Part shown: piece after piece, positions 32,670 through 45,993 of the stretch
Numbering within the stretch: position 1 is the first letter of the stretch
How the letters are laid out: the number at the start of each line of letters is the position of its first letter
From: Pogostemon cablin
Lineage: Eukaryota; Streptophyta; Magnoliopsida; Lamiales; Lamiaceae
Direction: 5' to 3'
DNA: 64,000 nt
NCBI GenBank assembly: GCA_023678885.1
Contig: CM043009.1
Span: forward strand, 13,757,117 to 13,821,116
The notes under the pieces: model-generated
Seen by the model: only the letters and a program-made list of their open reading frames with translations
What the model was told of the DNA's origin: nothing
Databases searched by the model: none
Translations under genes and position numbers: made by a program

Positions 32670-35425
32670 ATTGCTTCCCCCAACGAACACACGCTGCTTT
32701 TAGAGGATGATCTTCAACAGGTTCTTCCCTTTTCAATTCTTCTTCTAATTTACAGACTACTTTTTTGTTACTATTTACTCCTCTGATGGTTGCGTCATTA
32801 CGAATTTGATTTCAATTAGAGAAACCAAATGTCTACCCTGTAATTTGAAAAGGATAGTAGTGGAAAGGGTGAAATTCTTATACATTTTGGATTTAATTTG
32901 TGTGCTTTTTAAATTTCTCTAGTTGGTGTATTGGATTCCAGATTTGATTTCTTTAATTGGTTGTTTATCCCTTTTCTATTTTCGGCAATTGAGAAATGTG
33001 GAATATTATCGTTCTACTTTATCTGGATTACAGTTTCATTGATTTAGTTTAACTCGGGAAATAGAATTGGTTTCCTTTAATCTACGCAGTAAATCTTTTA
33101 ACTTTTTGGACTTTCCATAGAATGTTCAAATTGAGTCATGTAAAGGATTATACTACTATGTTACTTAACTTAGTGAAGTATATATGCAGGATTATAATTT
33201 GATTTTCAACTCGTGGCAACTCTGCTGTTATTGTTTTTGTTTGTCTAGTTTCTTTATATCTAACTTCGTAGGCAAAGGTGGTATTGTATAATTTATTTTT
33301 TTATTTTGGCTTTAGAGGAAGTATCCAAAATTTTAACTCCTACAGTGTGCATCGAATCACTTGTTGAATGAGCGATGCTATTGTTCTTTTATTCTTGATT
33401 TTAAGAACCAGCAAATGCATAGGTCCATGCCTGCACTAGAAAAATATAAAGAAATGGAAAAAGAAGAATAGATTTAAAGTTTTTTATCTGCATAAATCAA
33501 ATTGGATGTTGCATCTTTCTTGACAATGCTCTGCATCTTGATTTTAATGTTTATATTATTTATAGTTGTTGTCTGTTTGGCTGTTCACTGTCCATCTTGT
33601 CTGTTTTTGTAGAGAGAAAATAATAGCCTATATACTAGTGATGGTTCTGTGGACATAAAGGGGAAACCTGTTTTGAAGAGCAACACGGGAAATTGGAAAG
33701 CCTGTCCTTTCTTTTATTGCACTTACTTATTAGTCTCATTCCTCAGTTTTTTAACCTTTTATGTTTATTGCAGGGATTGAATGTTGTGAGCGTTTAGCTT
33801 ACTATGGGATTGCGACTAATCATGTCAGCTATCTCACCAAAAAATTACATGAAGGACATGTGTCAGCAGCTAGAAATGTGACCACATGGCAAGGCACCTG
33901 CTATCTAACTCCCCTTATTGGAGCTGTTCTGGCATATGCTTACTGGGGAAGATATTGGACGATTGCTGCATTTTCAACAATTTACTTCATTGTGAGCTCC
34001 TAACTTATTTTCATCATTTCAGCTATTTTGAGCTATAAATAAAATTTTCTTTGGCTTATCCTTTTTGTGCTTAATTTAATGAGAGAATGTGCTTAATCGA
34101 ACACAATTTTATAAATATATTTGAAGTTTGCACCTGGTTTTGCAAACAGTCCTTTAATCCGTTTCTGCATTCTTTATTTAACTAAGTAAGAAGTTGAAGT
34201 ATTATTGTGAAGTCTACAAATTTTATTTCTCCTCAATTAAATTTAAACCCTGAAAGGTACTTCAATCTTATTATAATTTGAAGTTTTTTGGTTTTAAAAG
34301 TGAAACCTTTTCTGCCTTAAAATTTTTCTTTACTTCGGTGCACCTTTCATCTTATATTGGCTGTTGGCATACAAAAATTTTCACATATCTTTTTTTCAAT
34401 GTGAAACTAGTCTAGCTCTTTCCTTGAACTGGTATAAGTTTGTTATCAAGGCATTTCTAGCACATATTGTTGTTCATTACATGTCACTGTCGTTCGAAAG
34501 AGAAGGAGAAGTTGAGCAATGAGGTTCTAGACACCACTAAAAGGCATCAGGAGGATTATTAATTTAATTCATTATCCTTATATTATGATTTATTTCTTAT
34601 TCTGCTTTTAATAAATCCCATGGGCTGTTTTTAAAGGGACCTTTTATTTAGACCTATACCTATAAATATTATGGTAACAATAATTAGGTTTCATTGACAA
34701 ATTATTATTGACTGCCGTGACAAATTATTTTTGTTGGGTTTTCTTGTGTTCTTCGTGCGCTATTCCCTTGCTTTTAAAAAGGTAGCTTATGGGAATTTGT
34801 TGCATTTTTATTGGGTTTTCTTGTGTTCTTCGTACGTTATCTGGGAATACTTCTCTAAATTTACTGCCTTACTGGTCTATATTATTTACCTATGCACTTG
34901 CCGAATTTCCGTAACTCAGCCATTATATTTACACTATATAAATCTTTTTTAGAATTACTCTTATTGTTAATTCTTTTATTTCAAGTATGTACTTTGTATA
35001 TGTTTCTTGTTTGGCTTACTTTATTCTTGTGTAGGGGATGTCCACGTTGATGCTGTCTGCAACTATACCAGCTTTTAAGCATCCTGAATACATTGACTCT
35101 GTATGCCCCTCTACTACACCTGCTCAGCATGGAATATTTTTCCTGGGGCTTTATATTATTGCTCTTGGAACCGGAGGAATCAAACCATGTGTCTCATCTT
35201 TTAGGGCTGACCAGTTTGATGATACGGATCCTGAATAAAGAGTCAAGAAGGGTTCTTTTTTCAATTGGTTTTATTTTTCTATCAACAATGGTGCCTTCAT
35301 ATCAAGTAGTTTGATCGTTTGGATTCAATGTTGACTGGGGCTTAGGTTTTGGCATTCCTGCTGTATTTATGGGAATTGCCATGGATATGGTTCATTATTT
35401 GCTATGGATATTCCTTACAACGCCC
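32670..35425 (+). pseudogene. NPF8/PTR-type peptide transporter pseudogene, 5' half
   Basis: Related to plant proton-coupled peptide transporters (Arabidopsis PTR2/NPF8.3 type) of the plasma or vacuolar membrane. Exon 1, 32670-32720: ASPNEHTLLLEDDLQQ, donor CAG|GT. Exon 2, 33613-33711: SLYTSDGSVDIKGKPVLKSN then TGNWKACPF. Exon 3, 33774-33991: ECCERLAYYGIATN (the ExxER motif is intact) and NVTTWQGTCYLTPLIGAVLA. Exon 4, 35035 on: LIALGTGGIKPC-like and SSFRADQFDDTDPE. Defects: the start codon is ATT at 32670-32672, with no in-frame ATG back to the upstream stop; exon 2 lacks a clear GT donor; AVLADAYWG has become AVLAYAYWG; a TAA stop at 35236-35238; a frameshift near 35329; all sequence after FGIPAVFMGIAM is missing. 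Introns persist, so it is not a retrocopy. Confidence 0.92.
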
Positions 35426-35439
35426 CCTTTTCTTGTGGA

Positions 35440-36010
35440 CATTTTCATTTTTGTACTTTTTTTTTCTTTTACATATTTTTTACTCATTTTTTTCTTTTCA
35501 TTTTTTTTATACATTTTTGTGCTCAATATTTTTGCACATTTCTACACAATGTTTTTGCACATTTCTTTTTTTTTTGCACGAAATAGCCATGATGTCAAAA
35601 AATGAGCATATACCTTCTACTGGTGTTGAACAATGCTTGAAATTGAGTAGCAAAAAAATTATAAAAAATAAATGTGATAAAAATAATGCAAAGATATTGT
35701 GCAAAAAATGTGCAAAACAAAATGTGTAAAAAAATTGTGCAAAAACAAAGTTGTGCAAAAAAAATATGTAAAAAAAAAAATTGTGCAAAAACAAAATGTG
35801 CAAACAAAAATTTATAAAGCAAAATGTGCAAAAACAAAATTGTGCAAAATCCTACCCCTCACACACATACCCACTGCCGGACAACCACCGGACCGCCAAC
35901 GGCCGGTCACCAGACTTCCGCCGGTCGGTCACCGGACCTCCGCCGGAACTCAAAATGTGCAAACAAAATGTGCAAAAACAAATTTGTGCAAACACATAGT
36001 GGTATTTATG
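35440..36010. repeat. Low-complexity TGTGCAAA tract with inverted arms
   Basis: Left part (35450-35580) is T-rich with tttttgcacattt words. Right part (35690-36000) is A-rich with tgtgcaaaaacaaa words, the reverse complement of the left. Between them is about 110 bp of ordinary sequence. A GC-rich stretch of ccggtcacc/cgccgg words (35875-35950) interrupts the right arm. The Phe- and Lys-rich ORFs here are composition artefacts. It replaces the rest of the transporter gene. Confidence 0.75.
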
Positions 36011-36348
36011 GTATTACAATCATAATTGTGTAGTTATGAGTATTAGTGCTTTGAATCATGTAGTTTATAGCAATTATGCATTATTTTATTTATCCAATAG
36101 TAAGTGACCCTTAAAAAAATAGCATAAATAGCTTTGCACTATATAAGCGGAAATGACAGCATTTGAAACACCATAACCAAATGAAGCACTATATTAGTAG
36201 TAATATAAATATAAGAAAGAGGTTATACATTTTTTAAATATAGCTCTTGTTATTTTATTTTTCTACAACAATTCAAACTTCATGATCAACAATACTATAT
36301 TACGATCATGACAAAGGATCAAATTTTTGTTATAATAAAAATTATTTT

Positions 36349-36414
36349 AATTGGTTGCTAGTTTTTTAATACTAAATATTTAATGGTTCAAAAACTAACA
36401 ACCAATTCACAGAG
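36349..36414. repeat. Inverted repeat, about 16-nt arms
   Basis: ttggttgctagtttttt and, 30 bp on, aaaaactaacaaccaa; one mismatch. It could fold into a hairpin or be the ends of a very small element. No TSD is evident. Confidence 0.6.
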
Positions 36415-39298
36415 GGTATTTTGCAATATCGTGTGTACAAGCAAACACTTGTATGAAATTATTTTTCAAAATGAGTATTGAACACTTTAAATGTTAATTG
36501 ATATAGAAATGACATTTACTACTACAGCACAAGCTGCAACAATAAACTAAAATATTTATATATATACCTTCATTGATACATATATTTTTCCTAGAAACCA
36601 AGCAAACAACCTTAAATTTGCTTGAAAATATAGTCTACTTTGTGCTCTTTTTATAAACTGTGAAAGCTGTGAGTATGTGCCGCTACAAAAAAAGATATTC
36701 AATCGTGTTTCTTCTTCCTTTTTGGCCAAGTTGTTTCTAAAATGTGGCAAATGAGGTTTTGGATATAGCTTATTAGCATCTATAAACAAAAAAATCGACC
36801 AGAGAGTGGCAAGAATTGTGGCGAAACATCATCTACCACAAAAATATCACAATAACATAAGAACATATTATAACTAAAGAAAATGTGAAGTGTGTCTTAG
36901 ATATTTCCAGAAATGGATCATTCTGCTATTATATAATATAAATAGATTTCACATTTAATAAATTTAAAAGTCTCCTTGGGAAAAAAATGCTAAACTCAAA
37001 TATCATAGAAAAAAACCGTACAAAAAATAAATTTTCTTATAGAGTAATGATGTTAATATTTTTGCAAGGTATTTCCTAAATCACGTGCAAGGATAAACTA
37101 AGAAAGAATCGACATAAACAAATCAAACTCATCTTCTTTAAATATATACCCTGTTCTCATTCCTACTACTTCTGAGACATCTCACACAATAAATGCAAAA
37201 TTCACAGAAACTAAAATTTATTTAGAAGATTCTCCAAGAATAAGATATATAAATAAGAACTGCTGCCATCTACACTTCAAGAGTTGGGATAAAAAATCAA
37301 AATAAAATAATAGAGCTTTCAAACTCGTGACAATTCAATCCCATCACAAACGAAAGATTGCATTAACCAAGTGATCACAATAAATTTAATATTCCAAAAA
37401 ATGACCACAATAAACAAAAAATACTAATAGATTAAAATAATAGAGCTCTCCAACTCGTGACAATTCAATCCTATCACAAAACTCAAGACTGCACTCAATT
37501 TAACCAAGTTATCACAGTAACCTCAATATACCAAATAATGACCACAATAAAAAAAAACAACTTAGAATGATGATTAAAACCATATTGAATTATCTAATAG
37601 TTCACAAAAAGAAAACCTAAGACTTGCTAAGTTGTGAATTGACATTTTTTTCTATCGCTTCCTCGAAGCCCCTTTCTCAAACTGATCCCACCACTTGAGT
37701 TTATAAAACAAAAAAAATATTAAAAATATTGCTTGAATAAGAACTAATTGGTTTAATTTCCACATTAAATTTAAAATTTTTAAATCACCAAACTCATAAG
37801 TATTAAACATGAAACATCATGTCAGTAAGTACAACAATGCATTTAACATGAGAACATTATTATCAAGATTAAGCACCATAGTCGACCTTAAGAAAAAAAT
37901 GCACCTTACCATGCAAGTTTGATTATATTTTTAATAAAAATCAAGCACAATAAAATTATGCAATCCAACTATAAATAATTTTTTATTGAGCAAAATTTAC
38001 TACGAAAAAATGAGTAGGTAATTATTACAAAAACGAAAATGAAAATATTACGAATCAATTAATTTCAGATTCTTTTTTTTATAGATATAACTAAATTTTA
38101 GAAAAACATACCAAGAGACATTATAAATGATAGTATCTCAATTATTTGAATTAATTCTTATTTTAGAGTTGGTAATGCTGCATTAGTCCTATCTTTCTAC
38201 TCTTTTCCTAACTTTATCTTCTCTCCCATCACTCTTTAGCTTTATCAGCCTTATCAGTCCTGCTAATTGTTTCTGCATCAACCCTTGGGTGCAAGGAAAA
38301 CATTTGTCTATGCAAAACTATGTAGCAACTATGACAATTAACAACAAATTAATACAAAAATTTTAGATAAATAAATAAATAAATAACCATGGCTTTAATC
38401 TCAGTAGCTTATCTAAACATCGTAGAATGTAGAATTTGCATAGATTTAACTAAAAATATCTTTACTTATGCTTAGATTCAAAATCATTTTGTATCTATGA
38501 AAATTAACATATTTCCAAAATTTAAAGTTTGACAGCGCCAAACTTGAATATTAAATTTCTTTGATTATCATGACACATATATCATATTAATAAAAAAAAG
38601 TTGGGAGATTTTCTTTCTGTCATGCTGGCGAAATTTATTCCCTTAAACAAACTTATACCAAATAACTAATTAAACATAGTGGTGTAAAAATGATAATAAT
38701 ATAATCACCAAAATATAACAATTCCACACTTCCGAAAAAATTCTTTCCATTTTTAATTTCATCGATAACATTAATTAAATTCCTAAGCAATTCCACCCTA
38801 TATTTTTGTATATTGAGATTGGTTGAGATTGGTTGTACCGTTGAATGTATTCAGAAGCTCCATTCTTGAAATGAATATCGCCACCAAAACCACTATAGCT
38901 CATCCTTCTCATAAACCCAATTTACCCATTATATAACCACAGAAAGATGTGAATGATTTATATTACTTCACTAAATCTTATAGGAATCTTATAATCAATT
39001 GGTGAAGGAATCAAACAAATTATTCCATCCAATAGTATGCACCCAAATTGATAGGCTGTGCATAAACTATTTCGAAGAGCTGGAGGATGCTTCAAGTTTT
39101 GACTCGTCCATAGTTATTTCAGGGTTTTAGGATGGATCAAATTATTTTAGAATGTTGTGTATCATGTGGGAATAACAAATTTAAAAGAAAAGTTTATTTT
39201 GATATTATTAATTAAGTGGCATTTTTAATTAAATAAATGTACTCGTATTATTTGAAAAATATTATATATGTTCTATTAATGAAATGAAAAATAGAATG

Positions 39299-39349
<51 letters not shown>
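39299..39349. repeat. (TA)n microsatellite
   Basis: About 25 uninterrupted ta units. Confidence 0.97.
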
Positions 39350-39351
<2 letters not shown>

Positions 39352-40850
39352 CAAATAAAATTAAGTTACTTGATTAAAATTATCAATAAATAATTGAAAA
39401 AATAGCTAAGAATAATAAATAATTAAAAAAAGTGCTAAGAACATGAACCAAACTGATGATACTAGATACATCAGGAAAGGTTGCAGTAATAAAATATAAT
39501 TGTAGTGAGATTATGAGGAAATATGCTGGCATAATTACAAGAAAAGCAGTTTTGCTAAATCATTATGTGTCTTGCCAATTTATAAACTATCTGTATCGTG
39601 ATGGTTCTTCATGCTACTTAGAATCTATCTACCCTCGTAATCAGATACTAACTCATCTTGCAAAAATCTTTGCAGAGTATTTTGTGCAATTTGCTGGATA
39701 ATCTCCTCCTAGATAGCTAGGTTACTTGAAATAAAACAGTTCCCACACAATTCTTAAAGACACTCAAGAAATCCAAATGCATGCTACAATATAATTTAAT
39801 TACCATATCAGATTCCAGCAACCTCAAGCATTCCATCAGATTGTCATTGCTCTTATATGCTCAATTTGTGAGTTTTCTTGTTTTCATTCTTAAACTTCAT
39901 AAGAAGACATTAAGTCAGAAGCAATCAAATAAAGAGTTTTAGTTTGATTAAAGCAAGCAGGAAACTAAGAAAATATATTTCAAAGTGAATAAATTTTAAT
40001 AATTAGGATTATTCCCTTTGGACATAGAATTGGAACTCAACCATGAATTTGAAGTTATTTTTATCTTATTACAAACTTAAAAATAAAATTACCTTATAGG
40101 AATAAGTAATGAGAATGGTCAATAATGAATAACTTTTTCCACAACAAAGGTTTTGAATAAGCAGAACATGTTTTAAAATGAATTATCAAAAAACATAATC
40201 TTAATAATAGTCAATAAAGTTGAATAATTGAAAATATGATGAATAATTTTATATATATATTGATAATGAATAAATGGGATTTTGAATAATGTTTGAAATA
40301 ACTATATCAATGAACAAAAATATATAATTTTATTCATAATGAAATTATAATGAACATCAATGAATGCATGCATATGGAAAGCAAGCAACCATTTGGCAAA
40401 ACTTGAACAAAAATAAGATCATAAGGCATGGAACACAAATCATCACTATTGAAGACAACTTTTCTCGATTCCCATGCATCATGCATCTCGATTTTCAGAT
40501 AAAATGGAGTTTTCCAACAAAAATAATCATTAATCAATATTATTTGGATTCATAAAATAAAAGTTAATTAATTAATTAAAAACAAAAACCCAAGTACAGT
40601 ACTACACAACCTAAAAGAACCTTGACCATAATAATCATGCAAGAAATTCCAATTTATAAAAGCACATGTAAAGGAACTAAAAAAATTATCATACCCATAA
40701 AACCGAAGACAATCACTATATGGAGAATGGCCATAACAAGCTACTGTGCTAGCATCTACATGGTTAGAAAAACATAGCTCCAGATAATTCCCAAGTGACA
40801 ATCCCTAGGCAGCATCAGACATAGCGATCGTGAATATACTTTAGCCCTTG

Positions 40851-41857
40851 GACATACATGATGTAATTATAGTTGAATAATGAATATTTTGCCGGATCTT
40901 AGTTGACATCATAGTTTTCCTATTATATTATCCTTTTTTATTTTGCATTGGGAAGTATCAGAATTAGTATATATACACAATATGAGTCCTGGTATATACA
41001 TAAATGCAAAAAGGAAGTATCCAGCTAAGAAGTATCTAGTAACATAGACTCCTACAAATAGTGATATCACTGTTAAGCTCACTCTTCTTACCTCTCAAAC
41101 CATTAATAATTCACAGGTATTATACAACTGGTAATATATATTAGTAAGAAACTTGATTCTCAAGTAATTTAACAATATCTCATGATTCTCATAAGTATTG
41201 TCATTGAAGAACCATGTATATGGTTTAACTAATTAAGTTCAAATAATTGATATTTGATAATAGCAACTATTGAATACACATTAAACTTGAAGTTCATCGG
41301 TCAAGATCAAATATATAACTAAAAATCACTAATACTTCATCGTTTCAAAAATTGACATACATGATGTAATTATAGTTGAATAATGAATATTTTTGCCGGA
41401 TCTTAGTTGACATCATAGTTTTCCTATTATATTATCCTTTTTTATTTTGCATTGGGAAGTATCAGAATTAGTATATATACACAATATGAGTCCTGGTATA
41501 TACATAAATGCAAAAAGGAAGTATCCAGCTAAGAAGTATCTAGTAACATAGACTCCTACAAATAGTGATATCACTGTTAAGCTCACTCTTCTTACCTCTC
41601 AAACCATTAATAATTCACAGGTATTATACAACTGGTAATATATATTAGTAAGAAACTTGATTCTCAAGTAATTTAACAATATCTCATGATTCTCATAAGT
41701 ATTGTCATTGAAGAACCATGTATATGGTTTAACTAATTAAGTTCAAATAATTGATATTTGATAATAGCAACTATTGAATACACATTAAACTTGAAGTTCA
41801 TCGGTCAAGATCAAATATATAACTAAAAATCACTAATACTTCATCGTTTCAAAAATT
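40851..41857. repeat. 503-bp tandem duplication
   Basis: Copy one 40851-41353, copy two 41354-41857. They begin gacatacatgatg and end catcgtttcaaaaatt. The only difference I found is one extra T in copy two (ttttt for tttt near 41393). No coding. Near-identity means it is very recent, or an assembly duplicate. Confidence 0.95.
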
Positions 41858-44800
41858 GACTACATCAATCCTCAATGTATATTCGACTTTTTAAATAGAG
41901 GGAATGTTAAAATATAAGCAGTCATGTTAGTTTTTTTATCTTTGTGAAAATTTAAATATAACGACAAAAAATATATTTTATGTAATTCCAGTGCCTCGTC
42001 ACACTATATATATACTCAGATAGTATCATATAAACCTGTCAAGTCACACACCAAAAGTATTTGTCAACTTTAACCTCGGATAATGTCATATAAAGCTGTC
42101 AAGTCATACACAAAGTACATGAATTCACATAAAAATACTCGGATAATTCCAGCCCTTACCAGTCACACACCAAAGGTTACCTACGTTCAACTTTTATGGT
42201 ATACTCAAGTGAAAGGGAAATTCCAGTGTAAGAGACGATAGAAAAAAAATTATTTATACCGAGGACATGACATTATCCACAATCCTATACTTGAATGTCA
42301 ATGATAATAAAACATGTTATACATATTTCAAGCGTGTTGTAATAAGAAGAAAAAATATGCTAACAACATATAAGGGCTTACCTTGCAGCCACTCAATTTG
42401 ATGGTGTGATACTTCTGCAGAAATCCTTACCAACCACAATTTAATTTTGAGAACTTGAATAGTGGTTTTAGGCAGTCCCACTTTAAGATATCTTTAGCAA
42501 TCACAAAGATCATTCAAAAAATAACGGTGATTATACAAAAACCTACAATGCATAGAGGCCTTGCAATTGAACCATACTCCATGCTAGCAATTGCACACTT
42601 GATCCTATCATTCGATTTATGATATTAGTACATAGGCGATTAGAGTCCAAATCACATTTAAAGATAGTAAAATTAAATTTAAAATATGCATTTTTGTTGA
42701 CAAAACCCGCTCTTAATCAAGGAAATCAACTAACAGAAGACATCATTAGACCATATACATAAATTGGTATTCATTAAACTAAGAACAAAATAGAAGGCCA
42801 CAAAGCCAAAATCAAACTAAATCCTTATCTTTTGATAGAAGGGTGTGAATATGAGGTTTATGAGGATGCAACATCGTGAGCAAAAGTTATGCAACATTAG
42901 TATGAATGTGAATTCAGGACCAAACTAACTAAAGTAAACAGAAATTAAATTAAGAAGAAAAAAAATGAGGGGTGTGACATTGTGCTGACATAATTTTATC
43001 TCATCAGGTAAGGTGTGTTCATTGTTGGAGTTGTCATTTTTCACGGTCTTTGAATTGTCAAAAGCTTGTAAGACTGGATTGGACTTAAAAAAAATAAAAA
43101 TTCAGTTTTCTGTAAATCTAGAGCTAGTAACTGATAATATTTGGCTTGAGACATAAAGTCCAAAGATAACAAATTAACAATCAAACTATCCAAAGTTCAC
43201 ACTTTTTTCTTAATCACCTCTAATAAAAAAATTTTTATTAATTCCAGCACAAACACATTAAAGAAAACATGAATAAAGCAAATCACAAATTACAGTAACA
43301 ATTGGGCCCATAACTCAATAAAGTTTAGGTTTCTAAGAATCTTTATCAACAATATTTCTTCTACAAAGATTCAAGCTCAAAAAACAAATTATAATCGTTA
43401 AATATTCATGCACAAATTATTTAAAGCTACCAAAAAATGCAGAAATATGAGAACCTTTACTTACAAAGGTAGCTTGTTTCTGATTGGCATCCTTGCTGCA
43501 GATGCTCAGTTGAGACCTATCTGATCCAGTCTCCGCGGTAGAGACCGCATCAATATTCTCTAAGTAAATCTGCTTCAGTATAAACAAAGCTCAATCAAAA
43601 CATAAATTAATGTGTTTTGAAGACATAGTATTCTTGAGAATAAATTAGAGAAAAAATAAAAAAGAAGAAAAAACCAACCAATCGGATCTTGAGAAATGAG
43701 AAATGAAATTAATAAAGTAGCCCAAATGTCAGTGATAATCAGCATACCTGATTCATTCAGTCTTCTTAGTAGAGACCGCATCTAATATTTACTCATGGAT
43801 CTATTTTAAAAATAATAATAATAATCTGATCATAATGCCTTATGATGAAAAGCTCCTTAATAAATGAGACATGAGAAATCATAAATTCAAACCTTTTTCT
43901 TGATATCGCAGGCTATCATATTTCAATACATCACAAACAATCACTACAATATGATCCAAATAATATCAACAAATCAATAATCAAATATTATAAATTCTTG
44001 AAATCAGAATACACTTGTAGATAAAAAAAACATGCAAATGAAGAATAAATAAATGGAGAACAATAAGCAATCTGGAACAATATGTAAGCATTGTGATTGT
44101 AGACAATGTTTCCCTACATCATTTTTCCCCTAAGAAAAGAGCTTATAAACAATGTGTAAGCATTATCATTGCATTCAATCTTGGATCAGGTGGTTAGCTA
44201 TAGTTTCCATAGCTGCAACTTTATTTCTGTAAAAGACATAAAAGGAATTCTGAATGTTTCAATAAGAGAGACCAATAAAACGACAATAACTTTGACAACA
44301 TCTTAGCAACACTATGCAGCACTGTAATGATAAATTTTATGAAATGATGTATAAGATGCAATAACCTAATTTCTAATTTTTATTATTAATTGATGTATAA
44401 ACCTAAGAAATGCCTTTTATGAGAGGCCAGAAAAAAAGTGTTATACTTTTTTAATTTTGCGAGTTCAGAAACAAACAACCCAAGAGTCCTAGAATGAGTT
44501 GTGGTGCTCTACTATGGTATCATACAAAAATATTTTTTAATTTGTTTGTATCCAAGAAAAAGAATGTCATGTAAGTATCATACAAAATTATTTTTTCTTT
44601 GATGGTTAGCATAAAAGAAGATTCCAAGAAAACATATCTACATGAATTTTCTTTTTATTTAAGAATTCCAAGAAACTCAATTAAAAGAACACACATTCTT
44701 TAATTAAAAATTTCAAGAACCTCAAAAGTACACAAGGATGAATATAAAATATCACAAACCTGCTGAAAAATATCGAAATAAAGGATGAGATATGCAAGAA

Positions 44801-45849
44801 TTGGCAGCATAGCAAGAAGCCTCAACTTTCTAGACTCCATATACTCTCTAAAATTGCCCCTCTCTATATCTCCCTCTCTTCACACTTCTGTAGCGTAGAT
44901 ATTCAAATTGGAGTCGCTTCCAATATTTCCTTCATTAATCTGTAAGAAGAGAAAAGATTTTAAAACCAATTATGTAGATAGATTCACCCTAAAAAATAAA
45001 AGATATTTTTTTAAAGGTTAAACTAAACCAATCAAAAAATTCTGCTACAATAAAAGATAAATATTCAATAGCCCGATATTTTTAATGGTGTTACAAAGAA
45101 TTGGAAATACCAAAATTGTGATAGAATACTCCTTGTTGAACAGATACAATATTTCCATCAGCCAAGAGTGGCCGAACATGATTTGAAGTATTGTATTCTC
45201 AAGTAAAATGTTAAGGAAACAAAATACCTAGAAGAAAAGATTAGTTTATTATTTAAAGTATGAGTTCTACCATTCTCTTGATTCATATTAACCAACTTAA
45301 CTTTTCTTTTAAAATGAAATTCAAATATCATTCTAATATTTTTATGTAAATTAACTCTAGCATTATCACTTTTTTATGTAAATTTCCCTTCTAACTATTT
45401 TTTATGTTGGAAATTCATGTACTTGATGAAAAAGGTGGTTTACAATTTCTTGTTAAGTAAAAGTAATGAAGCTCTTATAAACCTGCCAAGACACTTTCCA
45501 ACAAAATTTTTTAAGATATATAAAATAAAACTTTTAATGAAAAAATAAAGTAAAATTAACATTATGTCCTCAAGGTTATTTTAAAAGACAACATGAAGAA
45601 ATTGAGACCTATCAAAAAGGCAAATCCTAATGCAAGGATCGTATACATATTCATTATCGCTTCCATGTAAAAGAAGTATTAAAAGAGTACAACTTGCATT
45701 AATTTAAATTACTTTATACACAAAGGGAAACCTTATAATAATTTGCAAAGCTTGTATTACCTTCAAATAAATATGCAAAGTACAAAATATTTAAGTTGCA
45801 AATTCGTAAAGTCTAAAAAAGATTAGTACGGTAAAGCAATATTCAATAC
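41858..45849. other. AT-rich DNA with possible minus-strand exons
   Basis: No recognised gene. Best exon-like pieces on the minus strand: 43571-43467, reading AVSTAETGSDRSQLSICSKD then ANQKQATF with a gtaagt donor, and about 44940-44870 after a ttacag acceptor (INEGNIGSDSNLNIYATEV, then a stop). A partial second copy of the first (gatgcggtctctac) lies at 43770-43785. Confidence 0.3.
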
Positions 45850-45980
45850 CTTCCTGTGTAGAGGAACCAATCTCCATGATCCTCATCATCTTCATAACCA
45901 CCAGAGAGTGCAATAGACTGAACCCTATAATATTGCGATCGACCATGAATTCCTGCCATGTGCGTAAAATGAGCTTCGCA
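45850..45980 (-). pseudogene. SRA (YDG) domain exon of a plant ORTH/VIM (UHRF1-like) gene
   Basis: Reading leftwards: EAHFTHMAGIHGRSQYYRV then QSIALSGGYEDDEDHGDWFL and YTG, followed by a gtattg donor at 45849. Plant ORTHRUS/VIM proteins have AHFPHVAGI, QSVALSGGY-DDEDHGEWFLYTG at this place. The SRA domain binds methylated CpG and helps keep DNA methylation. The next exon (GGRDLSGNKRT region) and the PHD and RING domains were not found nearby, and the frame closes just upstream (stop about 46010). It is either a relic of a full gene or a captured exon. Confidence 0.82.
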
Positions 45981-45993
45981 TATACTTGTATAC

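Larger units (their letters stand above)
36011..40850. other. AT-rich DNA with possible decayed minus-strand exons
   Basis: No recognised gene. On the minus strand a few stretches read like coding: 36789-36640 (DANKLYPKPHLPHFRNNLAK then KEEETRLNIFFCSGTYSQL), about 38930-38840 (MSYSGFGGDIHFKNGASEYI), about 39700-39560 (QIAQNTLQRFLQDELVSDYE then a stop) and 40801-40650 (GLSLGNYLELCFSN). I cannot assign a family. They may be exons of one decayed gene or captured pieces. Confidence 0.35.

Noticed and set aside
32211..32736. Arginine-rich and mixed frames in the GC-rich stretch before the transporter pseudogene
   Set aside because: No recognisable domain; better explained as old 5' UTR/promoter or unidentified fragment.
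35349..36033. Several Phe- or Lys-rich frames on both strands
   Set aside because: They come from T-rich and A-rich TGTGCAAA low-complexity sequence; no family motif.
39456..39701. 81-aa plus-strand frame
   Set aside because: The minus strand of the same bases looks more coding-like (QNTLQRFLQDELVSDYE); neither has a family match I can name.
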